From Streptococcus sanguinis (GTDB lineage Bacteria; Bacillota; Bacilli; Lactobacillales; Streptococcaceae), in contig NZ_CP054570.1 in the NCBI RefSeq assembly GCF_013343115.1, positions 1,116,001-1,180,000 on the forward strand: a stretch of 64,000 nt of DNA. The letters run 5' to 3'. Made by a program: the position numbers and the translations under genes. Below are positions 7,717 to 16,785 of this stretch, piece by piece (position 1 is the stretch's first letter; each line of letters begins with the position of its first letter). The notes beneath the pieces are model-generated. The model had not been told where the DNA came from and did no database searches. It was given only the letters and a program-made list of their open reading frames with translations.

Positions 7717-8328
7717 TTATTTTTTCCTAATTTTATAAAGAATCCATTGGCCCTTTCTTGGACTATCGATGAGATGTAAATCCAAGTCTGTCAAATAGTT
7801 TTCCAGTTTTTCTTGCTTTGTAAAGTCTGGTAGGTAATAAGCTAATTTGCTCCATTCACATGCTAGTAAGATGATTCCATCTGGCTTAAGTATCCGTTTA
7901 AGTTCTGTGAATGCTTGAGTTAAATCCGACCAATGAAAATGAGTCTGAAAGGCTGTAATCAAATCAAATTCCTCAACTGGAAGATTTGTATTCTCAACAT
8001 TTTTCACCTCAAAAGATAGGCCAGGCTCATCCAATTTTTCAGCTGCTCTAATAGCTGTAGAAGAAATATCAATCCCCAGAACTCGACTATTAGGAAAGTA
8101 GTTTTTCAAATATTTTGAGGACGCTCCGTTTCCAACTCCAACATCCAAAATGGCATAAAATCGCTTCTTATGATCCAGCTGACTGATCGACCATACAACC
8201 ATGGGCAGATAAACACGATTCCATAACTTCATCATCCACAATCCTACAAAGCCGAACGGCCTTTTTGATTGATAAATTAAGTAAAGAAAAGCAAGAATAA
8301 CCAGAAAGCCAATAATTGGATAAATCAT
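7717..8328 (-). CDS. Class I SAM-dependent methyltransferase with N-terminal membrane helix
   Basis: A 203-residue protein. A membrane helix spans about 3-19 (IIGFLVILAFLYLIY). A Rossmann methyltransferase domain follows: motif I is ILDVGVGNGASSKYL (glycine-rich SAM loop), then VLGIDIS and a post-motif FDLITAFQTHFHWSDL. The substrate is unknown. It overlaps the GrpB gene by 4 bp (start within its stop), so it is translationally coupled to it. Confidence 0.82.
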   Translation of the reverse strand: MIYPIIGFLVILAFLYLIYQSKRPFGFVGLWMMKLWNRVYLPMVVWSISQLDHKKRFYAILDVGVGNGASSKYLKNYFPNSRVLGIDISSTAIRAAEKLDEPGLSFEVKNVENTNLPVEEFDLITAFQTHFHWSDLTQAFTELKRILKPDGIILLACEWSKLAYYLPDFTKQEKLENYLTDLDLHLIDSPRKGQWILYKIRKK

Positions 8329-8906
8329 CTGTCTTCCCTCTCGTATCTTCCGCCATAAAGCTTTTTAGCTTTCTCTGTATAGTTCTTGATAAAATCCGTT
8401 TTCGCCTCTGTATAGGCATCACGGTTGTGCTCATATTGCTTCCACAAGGATAGCTTGAGCTTTTCATAGTCTTTAGCTACAGCAGGGTGCTCCTGTAAAT
8501 AGTCTCTAAAGTAAAGTTCATCATGATCACCCTCATAGCGCAGATGCAGATGGAAAACCCGCTCCGCAAAACCACTCGGTGTGTAGCCTTTATTGAATGA
8601 CATCTGCCCTTGGCTTTCTGACATAAGCAGATAGCCATTTTTCAGAAACAAGTCTCTCATCACTGCCATATCTGTTTCTTTGGGAATTTCCAGCAAGATA
8701 TCCACTATAGGCTTGGCCCAGATGGTCTCAAGGGATGTAGAGCCAATATGACTAATCCGAACCAGCTGATTTGCAGGCAAAAAAATCAAAAGCCGAAGCC
8801 GTTCCTCATCATACCATTCTTTCCACTCATCCTGATGCTCTCTCAGAAAAATCGGAAAAAGCTGCCACAGCTCCTCTAGTGACATTTTCTCTAAAGATGG
8901 ACTCAT
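8325..8906 (-). CDS. GrpB family protein (UPF0157, nucleotidyltransferase-like)
   Basis: A 193-residue member of the GrpB/UPF0157 family, which has a nucleotidyltransferase-like fold; function is not established. The family core RISHIGSTSLETIWAKPIVD is visible, followed by RVFHLHLRYEGDHDELYFRDYL. I use the ATG at 8906 because AAGGAGGT (8911-8918) is ideally placed; an upstream in-frame start at 8933 lacks one. It is first in an operon with the methyltransferase and peptidase E genes. Confidence 0.85.
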   Translation of the reverse strand: MSPSLEKMSLEELWQLFPIFLREHQDEWKEWYDEERLRLLIFLPANQLVRISHIGSTSLETIWAKPIVDILLEIPKETDMAVMRDLFLKNGYLLMSESQGQMSFNKGYTPSGFAERVFHLHLRYEGDHDELYFRDYLQEHPAVAKDYEKLKLSLWKQYEHNRDAYTEAKTDFIKNYTEKAKKLYGGRYEREDR

Positions 8907-9099
8907 AAGCACCTCCTTAGGTAATATATACAAGCGTTTTCTCTAGTTATAATTATAGAAAAAATACACATCCTAGTCAAACCTTGCACTTATTGAACAG
9001 ATATTTATTTTTGTAATATTTTTGAAAAGTTTTAGTTGTCAAACAATCTATTTTTTAGTAGAATGATGTCGGAGATATATTATTTAAAAGGAGTTCTTT

Positions 9100-9861
9100 A
9101 TGAAAAAGTTTAGGTTTGGCACTTGGCTTGTCCTGTCAGCCGGCTCTTTGTTGTTACTTTCACAGGCTCTTCCTGCAGAGAATGTCGCTGCTAATCAGAA
9201 GAACCAGATCAAGGTCCAGCTGCTTAACCATAGCGATGAAACAGCTATCGGCACTCTGGAGTTGAATGGGGAGTATCAGCTAAAGCTTGGGAAAAAGGAC
9301 AAATACGGTCGGGCTACTGCTGCTCATGTTCAAATGCAGGAGCAACACAAAGCCAAAAAGAAAAAGGAGACCAAGGTCACTTACAATCCCATCGGTTGGC
9401 ACAATTACAAATTCTACTACGGAAATGGAGATGATCGGGCTTGGCTCATGAATCGCGCTCATCTGATTGGCTTCACTTTCAGCGGCCTCAATAACGAAGG
9501 GAAAAACCTCGTTCCAATGACCGCTTGGCTCAACTCTGGCAGTTTCCAAGGACTGGACGACAATAACCCAGATAGCATGCTCTATTATGAACATCGCTTG
9601 GAACGCTGGCTAGAGGAAAATCCAGATTACTGGCTGGATTACAAGGTCACTCCGATTTACACGGATAATGAGCTTCTTCCTCGCAAGATTGAGCTCCAGT
9701 ATGTCGGGCTTGACGCAGAAGGCAATGTTGTCAGCATCCAGCTAGGGGGCAAGGAAACCATAGACGAAGACGGAATGTCTCATGTCCTCTTGGACAATGT
9801 TTCTCCAAATGCAGAGATTGACTACCAGACAGGCACTGCTGTCAATACCATGATTGAGTAG
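9100..9861 (+). CDS. Secreted DNA/RNA non-specific endonuclease (EndA/streptodornase type)
   Basis: An extracellular or surface nuclease. Residues 1-30 form a signal peptide (KKFRFG, hydrophobic core LVLSAGSLLLLS, ALPAENVAA with a likely Ala cleavage site). The beta-beta-alpha-metal region has NRAHLIGF, the counterpart of the DRGH catalytic motif with the general-base histidine. It is followed by N-rich NLVPMTAWLN supplying the metal-site asparagine, and by an EndA-like C-terminus ending DYQTGTAV. Such enzymes degrade extracellular DNA or act in DNA uptake. Arg-Gly-His is altered to Arg-Ala-His here. The gene stands alone, with RBS AAAGGAG and its own terminator. Confidence 0.88.
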   Translation: MKKFRFGTWLVLSAGSLLLLSQALPAENVAANQKNQIKVQLLNHSDETAIGTLELNGEYQLKLGKKDKYGRATAAHVQMQEQHKAKKKKETKVTYNPIGWHNYKFYYGNGDDRAWLMNRAHLIGFTFSGLNNEGKNLVPMTAWLNSGSFQGLDDNNPDSMLYYEHRLERWLEENPDYWLDYKVTPIYTDNELLPRKIELQYVGLDAEGNVVSIQLGGKETIDEDGMSHVLLDNVSPNAEIDYQTGTAVNTMIE

Positions 9862-9883
9862 AGTTACAGATCAGAACATACAA

Positions 9884-9916
9884 ACAGACCATCGCTATGA
9901 TGATCTGTTTTTTTAT
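9884..9916 (+). terminator. Terminator after the nuclease gene
   Basis: ACAGACCATC (9884-9893) pairs with GATGATCTGT (9899-9908), one mismatch, 5-nt loop, followed by seven or more T residues. Confidence 0.8.
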
Positions 9917-9920
9917 TTTT

Positions 9921-10658
9921 TTACCAATACAGACAGCCATAAACCAACAAGACTGCAATCATACTGAAAAGCGAGCCAATCAGGTAGTATTCAGCAAAGG
10001 ACTGGCTTTCTGAAATCTTATTATAGCGGGCAATAGACTTAGCCGTAAAGACTAGCCCAATGGCAGTAAACTGCCCGAAAATAAGAGAAAGTCCCATAAT
10101 CAAGCGCTCCAAAATCCCAATCATGGCACCAGCCCCCGCAATAGTCTCCCCACTGTCTTCTCCTGCCTGATACTTACTGAAGAAGAGTTTAAAGAGGATA
10201 TTAATTGGCTTACCAGTAAGTGCGAAGAAAAAGAGAGCCTGCAGCATGAGGTAGCGGTCAGACAGCCAATTAGGAGCTGGAATTTGCTGCTGCCCTAAGA
10301 GAAAATAAAGAGCAAAAATACTAATCAAATGCAAGATCTGATCCAGTAAAAAGGCTGATTTTTGAGCATGATGTCGGACAATCGATGAATTCAACCTATT
10401 CTTCAAGAAGTCAATAAGCGCATGACTGAGCCAGACCAAGGCGAAATATAGCAGATAATTAGGTAAGATAAGCCCCAAGAGCAATAAGGGCAGCAGAACA
10501 ATTCCCAAGTGGAGAATCAAAAAATTCAACCGCTGGCTTTTAAGGTCGGCCAATTTCTGACTTTGAAGCTGAAAATCAGCTAGTACATGAGCCAGCAAAG
10601 TCAACACAAGAATCGGATTCTGCATGAAAAATTCTGAAAATCCCATAAAATTTGTCAT
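9921..10658 (-). CDS. DUF3307 multi-spanning membrane protein (SatE-like)
   Basis: A 245-residue integral membrane protein with about six hydrophobic segments. The DUF3307 signature is the N-terminal LLAHVLADFQLQSQKLADLK with histidines on membrane helices, then HLGIVLLP and SHALIDFLKNRL. Function is unknown. It overlaps the upstream SatD-family gene by 4 bp. The pair resembles satD-satE of Streptococcus mutans, named for secretion and acid tolerance. The convergent nuclease gene ends 60 bp away. Confidence 0.75.
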   Translation of the reverse strand: MTNFMGFSEFFMQNPILVLTLLAHVLADFQLQSQKLADLKSQRLNFLILHLGIVLLPLLLLGLILPNYLLYFALVWLSHALIDFLKNRLNSSIVRHHAQKSAFLLDQILHLISIFALYFLLGQQQIPAPNWLSDRYLMLQALFFFALTGKPINILFKLFFSKYQAGEDSGETIAGAGAMIGILERLIMGLSLIFGQFTAIGLVFTAKSIARYNKISESQSFAEYYLIGSLFSMIAVLLVYGCLYW

Positions 10659-11320
10659 TGTTCAGCCTCCTTTGCTGCCTGTAGAATCATTCTCATAGCT
10701 AAACGGCGATTTCTCAGATAGATCTTCAAACCAGAGGACTTGAGTCGCTTACTAAGCGCACTGGGACTAATCTGCAACAGCTCTGCTATTTCTCCATGAG
10801 AAAAATTCTCGTCATAGATATATTCCATGAGCATCCGCTCCAGAACCTCTCTCTGACTGTTATTCCACTTGCTCTGGATAAATGAAGTAGCTGCCAGCAC
10901 CGTATTGACCGCCTGACTGAGCTCTTCATCTCCCAAGGATACAGCTATACGGCTGCTACCATAGTCGTTCTTCTCATGAATAGCCTCAATGGCTGCGCGT
11001 GCCCTCCAGTAGGCCGGACCGTCCGCACCAATACTCTGCTCCCGATTGATATCCGTCACAATCTCTCCCAGACCAAGTCCAAAGCGAATCGGATGAGGAA
11101 AGCCCAAGGCAATCTGATCAAGGAGCTGCATGATTTCTGGATTAGGCCGTAGCAAAGCTTGGAACTCATCTCCAGTCGTTACCGTGAAAGGTGACACCAG
11201 ACAATCCCGATAATCCTGATTTAGCACCGCCATCATGTCCTGCAGGTCCTTCTGCGCCTGCTTACGATTTTTCAGCAGTTTGGATTCTATTAAATCTCCA
11301 ATAAGAGCAATATAAAGCAT
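10655..11320 (-). CDS. SatD family protein
   Basis: A 221-residue cytoplasmic protein of the SatD family. The N-terminus MLYIALIGDLIESK and the central TTGDEFQALL are typical and recall nucleotide-cyclase-like folds. Residues about 170-205 (HGEIAELLQISPSALSKRLK) form a helix-turn-helix, so it may bind DNA and sense a ligand. The biochemical role is not known. A consensus promoter with two direct repeats lies just upstream, suggesting autoregulation. The DUF3307 gene follows with a 4-bp overlap. Confidence 0.75.
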   Translation of the reverse strand: MLYIALIGDLIESKLLKNRKQAQKDLQDMMAVLNQDYRDCLVSPFTVTTGDEFQALLRPNPEIMQLLDQIALGFPHPIRFGLGLGEIVTDINREQSIGADGPAYWRARAAIEAIHEKNDYGSSRIAVSLGDEELSQAVNTVLAATSFIQSKWNNSQREVLERMLMEYIYDENFSHGEIAELLQISPSALSKRLKSSGLKIYLRNRRLAMRMILQAAKEAEQ

Positions 11321-11340
11321 ACCAAACCTCCTTTAAGTCC

Positions 11341-11405
11341 ATTATAAAGGAAAATTTTAAAAATGTCTATTTAAACGGCAATTTTTTAGAATGTCTATTT
11401 TAAAG
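11341..11405 (-). promoter_or_regulatory. satD promoter with duplicated TAGACATT element
   Basis: On the minus strand, -10 TATAAT (11341-11346) and -35 TAGACA (11364-11369) are 17 bp apart. The element around the -35, AAATAGACATT, occurs again about 28 bp further upstream (near 11390-11402). Two copies on the same face could be operator sites for the HTH of the SatD protein. Regulation is inferred. Confidence 0.55.
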
Positions 11406-11411
11406 AAAAGA

Positions 11412-11729
11412 CTATTTTTTCTTTTTGGGTGCTGGTAAGGCAGGATAGGCAGCTTCAATCAAATTACAGAGAAAGGCAGCATCTTCTACTTCTTTTATAT
11501 AAAGCATTGGCTTTGCGCCTGGATAAGGAAACTCATAAACCGGATTTTCAAAAAAATCCAGGGCTGGCTGGACTGACTTAAGCAACAAGCGATTGTCATA
11601 AATCCCGCCAAATAAGCGCCCCCGATAATAGAGCAAATACTCTCCCATCATCTTGCGAAAGCTAATTTCTTGGCCTAAGCCCTGCAGCTGCTTCAGAATA
11701 AAATCCAAATATTCTTGACTAGATGCCAT
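11412..11729 (-). CDS. TfoX/Sxy N-terminal domain protein
   Basis: A 105-residue cytoplasmic protein with the TfoX N-terminal domain (SFRKMMGEYLLYYRGRLFGGIYDNRLLLK). In Gram-negative bacteria TfoX controls competence; stand-alone domains in streptococci have no known role. The ATG at 11729 is chosen because GGAGGT sits six bases upstream; a longer in-frame version (to 11813) is not supported. The C-terminus is very basic (PAPKKKK). Confidence 0.78.
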   Translation of the reverse strand: MASSQEYLDFILKQLQGLGQEISFRKMMGEYLLYYRGRLFGGIYDNRLLLKSVQPALDFFENPVYEFPYPGAKPMLYIKEVEDAAFLCNLIEAAYPALPAPKKKK

Positions 11730-11841
11730 CGGAATACCTCCATGAATTGATACTTTATTATACCAAAAATGGATGAAGATTTCCTGACTAAGAGATAAAC
11801 TCATCTCCTTCAATCCGTAGTCTGTCTATCCTCAAGTAAGC

Positions 11842-11875
11842 AAAAAAGCTAGACCTTACAAGTCTAACTTTTTTA
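11842..11875. terminator. Terminator after the ABC transporter operon side
   Basis: AAAAAGCTAGAC and GTCTAACTTTTT form a 12-bp stem with one mismatch and a T-rich tail on both strands. It lies downstream of the permease/binding-protein gene on the minus strand. Confidence 0.65.
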
Positions 11876-11879
11876 CTTC

Positions 11880-13400
11880 TTATTTTTTTAGAAGTCCTTC
11901 CTTGACCAGATAGTCACGCGCAACAGCTTCCGCTTTTTTGCCTTCAATGCCAACTTGATAATTCATCTGGCTCATCTGGCTTTCCGTAATTTTACCAGCC
12001 AGCTTATTGAGAACACCTTCCAATTCAGGGTGTTTTTCTAACAATTCAGCCTTCATGAGAGGCGCCCCTTGATAAGGAGGGAAAAGGTGCTTATCGTCTT
12101 CTAAAACTTGTAAATCATAACGCGCAAGTTCTGCGTCAGTCGAATAGGCATCCGTGATTTGAATATCACCCGACTGGATAGCTTGGTAGCGAAGGGCTGG
12201 TTCCATGGTTGATACATTGAGATTCAGTCCATAGACAGACTGGAGTCCCTTGTTTCCATCTTCACGATCGTTAAACTCTAGGGTAAAACCCGCTTTTAGC
12301 TTATCCTGAACTGTCTTAAGGTCAGAAATGGTTTTAAGATTGTATTCTTTGGCGATACTCTTGGGAACTGCAATTGCATAGGTATTCTGATAGGCCATGT
12401 GATTGAGTAAGACTAGATTGTCCTGTTTTTTGATTCCATCACGTGCTGCTTCAAAAACTTCTTCAGCATCATTGCTAACCTTTGGAGCAGGCTGCAAGAG
12501 AGTTCCAGTAATCGTACCGGTAAACTCAGGATAGATATCAACATCACCTTTTTTCAGAGCTTGATAAAGGAAGTCGGTCTTCCCAAAATTAGGTTTGACT
12601 GTCACAGTCATATCCGTATTTTCCTCTATGAGAAGTTTATACATATTCATGAGAATTTCTGGCTCTGGACCCAATTTTCCAGCAATAACCAGATGATCCT
12701 TCTCCTGTTTTGGTAGAAAACTTGGCGTATAAGAAGCGCCAAGTCCGAGTATTAAGACAGCAAAAGCTGTAAATACAGTCCGAAGCTTAGCCTTTTCCAT
12801 CCATTTAAGGAGACTATTGAAAAGAATAGCCAAAACTGCGGATGAAATAGCTCCAATCAAGATTAGACTGGCATTGCGACGGTCAATTCCTAGAAGGATA
12901 AAGGAACCTAGTCCGCCAGCTCCGACAAGGGCTGCCAGAGTTGCTGTCCCGATAATCATAACCGTTGCCGTCCGAACTCCTGACACGATGACGGGCATAG
13001 CTAGAGGCAGTTCAAACTTTTTGAGCCGCTCCCACTTGGTCATCCCAAAGGCGATTCCAGCTTCCTCTAAACTAGGATCAATCCCATTCAAAGCCGTGAC
13101 AGTATTTTCTAAAATCGGGAAAATAGCGTAAATCACCAGAGCAGTCAGTGCTGGTAGTGTACCAATCCCCATAAGGGGGATAAAGAGTCCCAGCAAGGCC
13201 ATTGAAGGAATGGTTTGAAAGATTCCTGCAATTTGCAGCACCCAATTGGCTGTCTTTTTGTGACTATGAAGATAGATAGCGAGCGGAATGGTCAAGAAGA
13301 TCGCCACTAATAAGGTCAGAAGAGACAGCTGGAGATGTTGCCCTAAGGCTGCCAACCATTCGCCAAAGCGCTCCTGAAAGGTAGAAAACAAATTAGCCAT
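11880..13400 (-). CDS. ABC transporter permease-substrate-binding fusion (EgtUBC/OpuB type)
   Basis: A fusion of an osmoprotectant-type permease (residues 1-210, five or six membrane helices, EAA-like loop [21 protein letters not shown]) with an extracellular OpuAC-like binding domain from about 225 to the end. Proteins of this layout import choline, betaine or, for pneumococcal EgtU, ergothioneine. The flanking genes (ATPase, NTF2-like protein, MarR regulator) are as I recall for the pneumococcal locus later assigned to ergothioneine uptake, so that substrate is plausible but not shown. The start at 13400 has GGAGGT seven bases upstream. It overlaps the ATPase gene by 8 bp. Confidence 0.82.
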   Translation of the reverse strand: MANLFSTFQERFGEWLAALGQHLQLSLLTLLVAIFLTIPLAIYLHSHKKTANWVLQIAGIFQTIPSMALLGLFIPLMGIGTLPALTALVIYAIFPILENTVTALNGIDPSLEEAGIAFGMTKWERLKKFELPLAMPVIVSGVRTATVMIIGTATLAALVGAGGLGSFILLGIDRRNASLILIGAISSAVLAILFNSLLKWMEKAKLRTVFTAFAVLILGLGASYTPSFLPKQEKDHLVIAGKLGPEPEILMNMYKLLIEENTDMTVTVKPNFGKTDFLYQALKKGDVDIYPEFTGTITGTLLQPAPKVSNDAEEVFEAARDGIKKQDNLVLLNHMAYQNTYAIAVPKSIAKEYNLKTISDLKTVQDKLKAGFTLEFNDREDGNKGLQSVYGLNLNVSTMEPALRYQAIQSGDIQITDAYSTDAELARYDLQVLEDDKHLFPPYQGAPLMKAELLEKHPELEGVLNKLAGKITESQMSQMNYQVGIEGKKAEAVARDYLVKEGLLKK

Positions 13401-14121
13401 GTTGAACACCTCCAAACAAATCTGCTACAAAGCTGGTTGCAGGTGCAGATAAAATTTCCTCAGGTGTCGCCACTTGACGAATCTCTCCGTCCTGCAAAAC
13501 AGCAATCCGATTCCCCAACTTTAAAGCCTCATCCGTGTCATGAGTCACAAAGATTGTCGTCATCCCAAACTGGTCATGGATACTCTTGGTCAAGCTCTGC
13601 AATTGCTTACGCGAGATGGCATCAAGAGCTGAAAAAGGCTCGTCCATCAGCAGGATTTTGGGTTGGGCGATAATGGCACGGACAATGCCCACCCGTTGCT
13701 GCTCACCGCCAGACAGCTCGCTTGGCATACGCTGAGCATAGTCTTCTGCAGGCAAGCCCACTAGCTCCAACAATTCATCTGTCTTCTGCTGAATATCTGC
13801 TTTGCTCCATCCTTTCATTTCAGGAATGAGAGCAATATTTTCAGCCACCGTTAGATTTGGAAAGAGGGCAATCGCTTGTAAGACATAGCCTGTGGAAAGG
13901 CGGAGTTCACGCTCGTCATAGTCCTTGATCCTCTTATCATCCATATAGATATTACCATCTGTTGGCTCTAAGAGACGGTTGATCATCTTAATCATGGTCG
14001 TCTTACCAGATCCAGAAGGACCCACTAAAACCATGAACTCTCCATCCTCAATCCGTAAGTTGACATCTCTCAAGACATCTTTTTCTGTATAGCGTAACGC
14101 TACATTTTTGTATTCAATCAT
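13393..14121 (-). CDS. ABC transporter ATPase (EgtUA/OpuBA type)
   Basis: The nucleotide-binding subunit for the adjacent permease fusion. It has Walker [10 protein letters not shown] (34-42), signature LSGGEQQRV, Walker [13 protein letters not shown] and the switch histidine in THD. At 242 residues it lacks the C-terminal CBS pair found in many osmoregulated OpuA ATPases, which argues against ionic-strength gating. The overlap with the permease gene shows translational coupling. Confidence 0.88.
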   Translation of the reverse strand: MIEYKNVALRYTEKDVLRDVNLRIEDGEFMVLVGPSGSGKTTMIKMINRLLEPTDGNIYMDDKRIKDYDERELRLSTGYVLQAIALFPNLTVAENIALIPEMKGWSKADIQQKTDELLELVGLPAEDYAQRMPSELSGGEQQRVGIVRAIIAQPKILLMDEPFSALDAISRKQLQSLTKSIHDQFGMTTIFVTHDTDEALKLGNRIAVLQDGEIRQVATPEEILSAPATSFVADLFGGVQHG

Positions 14122-14135
14122 TGTTTGTCCTCAAT

Positions 14136-14900
14136 TTAAAACTTCCCTCGATTAGTTAAGTCTTCTACCTTAGGCATGACTTCTTTATTGTCCCAATGCT
14201 CCACAATTAATCCATTCTCCAAACGGAAGATATCATACTGGGCATAAGCCACCCCATCTATCTGAGTCTGCCCATAGCTAACCACATAGTTCCCTTGACC
14301 CAAAAGCTGGAAAACAAAGTCAAAAGTAAGATCGTGCTCAGCTACATAGTCTTTATAAGCCTGACTTCCTTGTCCAATCTCATGATTATGCTGAATCAAA
14401 TCTTCTGCCACATAATCACTCCACTGCTCTAGCTCCCCATTTTGGAAAATTTCTGTCAAGAAACGGCGGACTAACTTTTTATTTTCTGCTGTCTTATCCA
14501 AATCCGTGATTTCAAAATCTCCAAAGATCTGATCTAACTGTCCATTTTCCGGAGCACGATAGTAGTCAATGACATCCCAATGCTCCACGATACGACCATT
14601 CTCATCCGCACGGAAAGTATCTGTCGTCACCCATTGAGCTTCCCCGCCATTGAGATATTGATGGACATGGATAAAGACCAGATTGCCGTCTTCAATGGTG
14701 CGAACAATCTTCATCTCACGCTCGGGATAACGCTCAAAGAAATTTGCAAAGAAAGCCGCAAACCCTTCTTTCCCATCTGGCACACCTGTCGAGTGTTGAA
14801 TGTAGGTATCTCCTACAGACTGAGCTTGAGCCTCAGCAACTCGCCCGTCTTGAATGGCATGAATGTATAAATTTTGTGCATTTTCAACTTGTTTTGACAT
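14136..14900 (-). CDS. Two-domain NTF2-like (SnoaL-type) protein
   Basis: A 254-residue cytoplasmic protein made of two SnoaL/NTF2-like domains (about 1-120 and 128-254). Each ends with a V-E-H-W-D-type motif (GRIVEHWDVIDYY and GLIVEHWDNKEVM), showing internal duplication. Such folds bind small molecules or act as isomerases or hydrolases. It lies 14 bp upstream of the transporter ATPase gene and 3 bp after marR, so it may handle the imported compound. The function is unknown. Confidence 0.75.
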   Translation of the reverse strand: MSKQVENAQNLYIHAIQDGRVAEAQAQSVGDTYIQHSTGVPDGKEGFAAFFANFFERYPEREMKIVRTIEDGNLVFIHVHQYLNGGEAQWVTTDTFRADENGRIVEHWDVIDYYRAPENGQLDQIFGDFEITDLDKTAENKKLVRRFLTEIFQNGELEQWSDYVAEDLIQHNHEIGQGSQAYKDYVAEHDLTFDFVFQLLGQGNYVVSYGQTQIDGVAYAQYDIFRLENGLIVEHWDNKEVMPKVEDLTNRGKF

Positions 14901-14903
14901 GAT

Positions 14904-15341
14904 TTATCCCTCTTTTTCTTTAAGGTTTGCTAAAATACGTTCCTGATAACTTTCAAACTGGCGAATTTCTTCCTCTGAGAAACCTTTATAAAAAATAGCA
15001 TCCAATTTTTGACTGACGCGATGGCCAACTTCTTTCTGGGACCAACCTTGCTCCGTCAACTTGACATATTTTTTTCGCTTGTCTAAACCACACTGACTAA
15101 AGGTCACCAAACCCTGTTCTTCCAGCTTTTTCAGCATAGTCGTCAGCGTATTATTGGCCAATCCTGTCGCCAGTGCAATATCTGTCGCCGTAGCGCAACC
15201 CGTTTCACTATTCCATAAAACTGTGAGAATCTTGCCCTGTTCACTCCGATAAAGGGCTTCAGGATCCTGATTCAGTAACTTTTGAAAAATCCGCCCATTC
15301 AACAAATGAATATGATGGGCAACTAAATGACTGTCTTTCAT
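14904..15341 (-). CDS. MarR family transcriptional regulator
   Basis: A 145-residue winged-helix regulator. The recognition region GCATATDIALATGLANNTLT and the wing LVTFSQCGLDKRKKYVKLT are typical of MarR. Two cysteines (in ETGCAT and SQCGLD) could give redox or ligand sensing; that is inference. I use the ATG at about 15341, preceded by GGAGAAAG. An in-frame TTG at 15452 would add non-family residues upstream of the promoter. It is the first gene of the MarR-NTF2-ABC operon and probably its repressor. Confidence 0.82.
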   Translation of the reverse strand: MKDSHLVAHHIHLLNGRIFQKLLNQDPEALYRSEQGKILTVLWNSETGCATATDIALATGLANNTLTTMLKKLEEQGLVTFSQCGLDKRKKYVKLTEQGWSQKEVGHRVSQKLDAIFYKGFSEEEIRQFESYQERILANLKEKEG

Positions 15342-15383
15342 ACTTTCTCCCAATTTATTTCTATATCGAATCGTTTTTTGTTG

Positions 15384-15412
15384 ATTGTAACATCTAGAAT
15401 TACATCTGTCAA
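15384..15412 (-). promoter_or_regulatory. marR operon promoter with candidate operator
   Basis: A perfect -35 TTGACA (15407-15412), a 17-bp spacer and -10 TACAAT (15384-15389) on the minus strand. The spacer holds inverted half-sites TGTAA and TTACA separated by 9 bp (15386-15404), overlapping the -10. It is a likely MarR-type operator. Confidence 0.65.
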
Positions 15413-15477
15413 GGATTTTGTTCTGTTTCGAAATAATTTTAAACTGGGGCAAAGAAAAAAAGCAGGTTCATCCTGCT

Positions 15478-16785
15478 TTAAAATCTAAAATTTATTGTTT
15501 CCGATTGGTGTATCTGTTGAACAAAATGGTCATAATTTTCAGCTTCTTGAGGAATAAGAATGGACCACTTTTTCAAGAGTGCCCCGTAACCTGATAATTT
15601 ACCTATGTCGTTATCAACAACCTTCTCCACACTTGGGAAAATAAGACCAGCTGTTTTAGCTTCTAAAATGTATGCATAGGAAATCAGTTGATATAAATCC
15701 TCACGATTGATTCCTTTTTCAGTAAATTCTAGCTTTTTATATTTAGCATCTAGTACGATTTTTAAATCTTTATGATAGAAGTCTGGATAAACCTTTCGAA
15801 CATGACTGCTAAATACAGAAATCCCTTCCGTCTTTTCTTTATTTCGTGGATGAATAAAACCTTCTGGCAATAATGTCTGGACATACTCTTCCCAAAGCCA
15901 AGCAACATCAAAGAGAACACCGTGTATTTTTTGCTCTTGAAGTCCTAAACCGTGCTTTTCTCTACTTAGAATCAACAGACAGAGTTCCTGTAATTTTCTA
16001 TATTCTCGAAAATAGGCATGGCGGACGGGTTTAGTTTGATTTAGTCTGATAATCTTAACACGATTAGCTAGTTTATAAGAAGGGGTTACACGATTAATTT
16101 CAGCTATAGTTTCACGATTACTATCGAGTAGTGCTCTAAAACTTTTTTGATTCTTAATGTACTCAATCGTATGCCGAATCAACTGCATAAGTGGATTATC
16201 ATAAGCAAACTCTCTAGTAGTGTAGGAAATATTTCCTATAAAAGGAACATTTTTCTTAAGATGATTTCCTACATCAATCGCTCCCTTTACATGGCTATCA
16301 TTATGGAAAAACCTCTGGTATTCCTTATAAATCCCTTTTCTCAAAGCCACTTGCAGATATTTTGGAAAGAGGTAAACCAATAGTTGATAGAGTTTATCTT
16401 CGCTAGATAAACCAACATCCAAATTAGTGAGATTGATATTGAGAACCTTTTGTAAGAGATAATGTAAAAAATAGTCGTTATTAGCATTTGAAAAACGAGA
16501 GGAAATCGTTAATCTTTCCTGACCGTAACCCAGAAAACCAATCACATTTCCTGTCTTAATGTTCTGATTTACAGTTTCAAAAATTCTATGGTCCTTGTCC
16601 AAGTCAGAAATATTTTTCAAGTCATTTGGGAAAATGAAAATACTATCCTCTTGAGAAAGGCTTTCTAAAGTTCTATCTAAAAGTACCTGACTAATTTTTG
16701 GATAGATTTCAACAAAATCCTCTTTTTTTATAAGTTGCTGATTATCTGTTATCCTTATCGTCATTTCCATCGCTTTCATTGTCAC
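15478..16785 (-). CDS. mcrC: McrC subunit of McrBC restriction system
   Basis: The nuclease subunit of a type IV, modification-dependent restriction enzyme that cuts methylated or otherwise modified foreign DNA together with McrB. The 435-residue protein has the McrC fold with a PD-(D/E)xK site: YPDFYHK (Asp335) and VLDAKYK (Asp346, Lys348). The N-terminus overlaps the end of mcrB by about 40 bp; several Met codons (16785, 16770, 16764) could be the start. Codon use is AT-richer than in the neighbours, suggesting acquisition. Confidence 0.88.
   Translation of the reverse strand: MTMKAMEMTIRITDNQQLIKKEDFVEIYPKISQVLLDRTLESLSQEDSIFIFPNDLKNISDLDKDHRIFETVNQNIKTGNVIGFLGYGQERLTISSRFSNANNDYFLHYLLQKVLNINLTNLDVGLSSEDKLYQLLVYLFPKYLQVALRKGIYKEYQRFFHNDSHVKGAIDVGNHLKKNVPFIGNISYTTREFAYDNPLMQLIRHTIEYIKNQKSFRALLDSNRETIAEINRVTPSYKLANRVKIIRLNQTKPVRHAYFREYRKLQELCLLILSREKHGLGLQEQKIHGVLFDVAWLWEEYVQTLLPEGFIHPRNKEKTEGISVFSSHVRKVYPDFYHKDLKIVLDAKYKKLEFTEKGINREDLYQLISYAYILEAKTAGLIFPSVEKVVDNDIGKLSGYGALLKKWSILIPQEAENYDHFVQQIHQSETINFRF

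Noticed and set aside
10627..10642. CodY-like AAATTCTGAAAATCCC
   Set aside because: Several mismatches and located inside a coding region.
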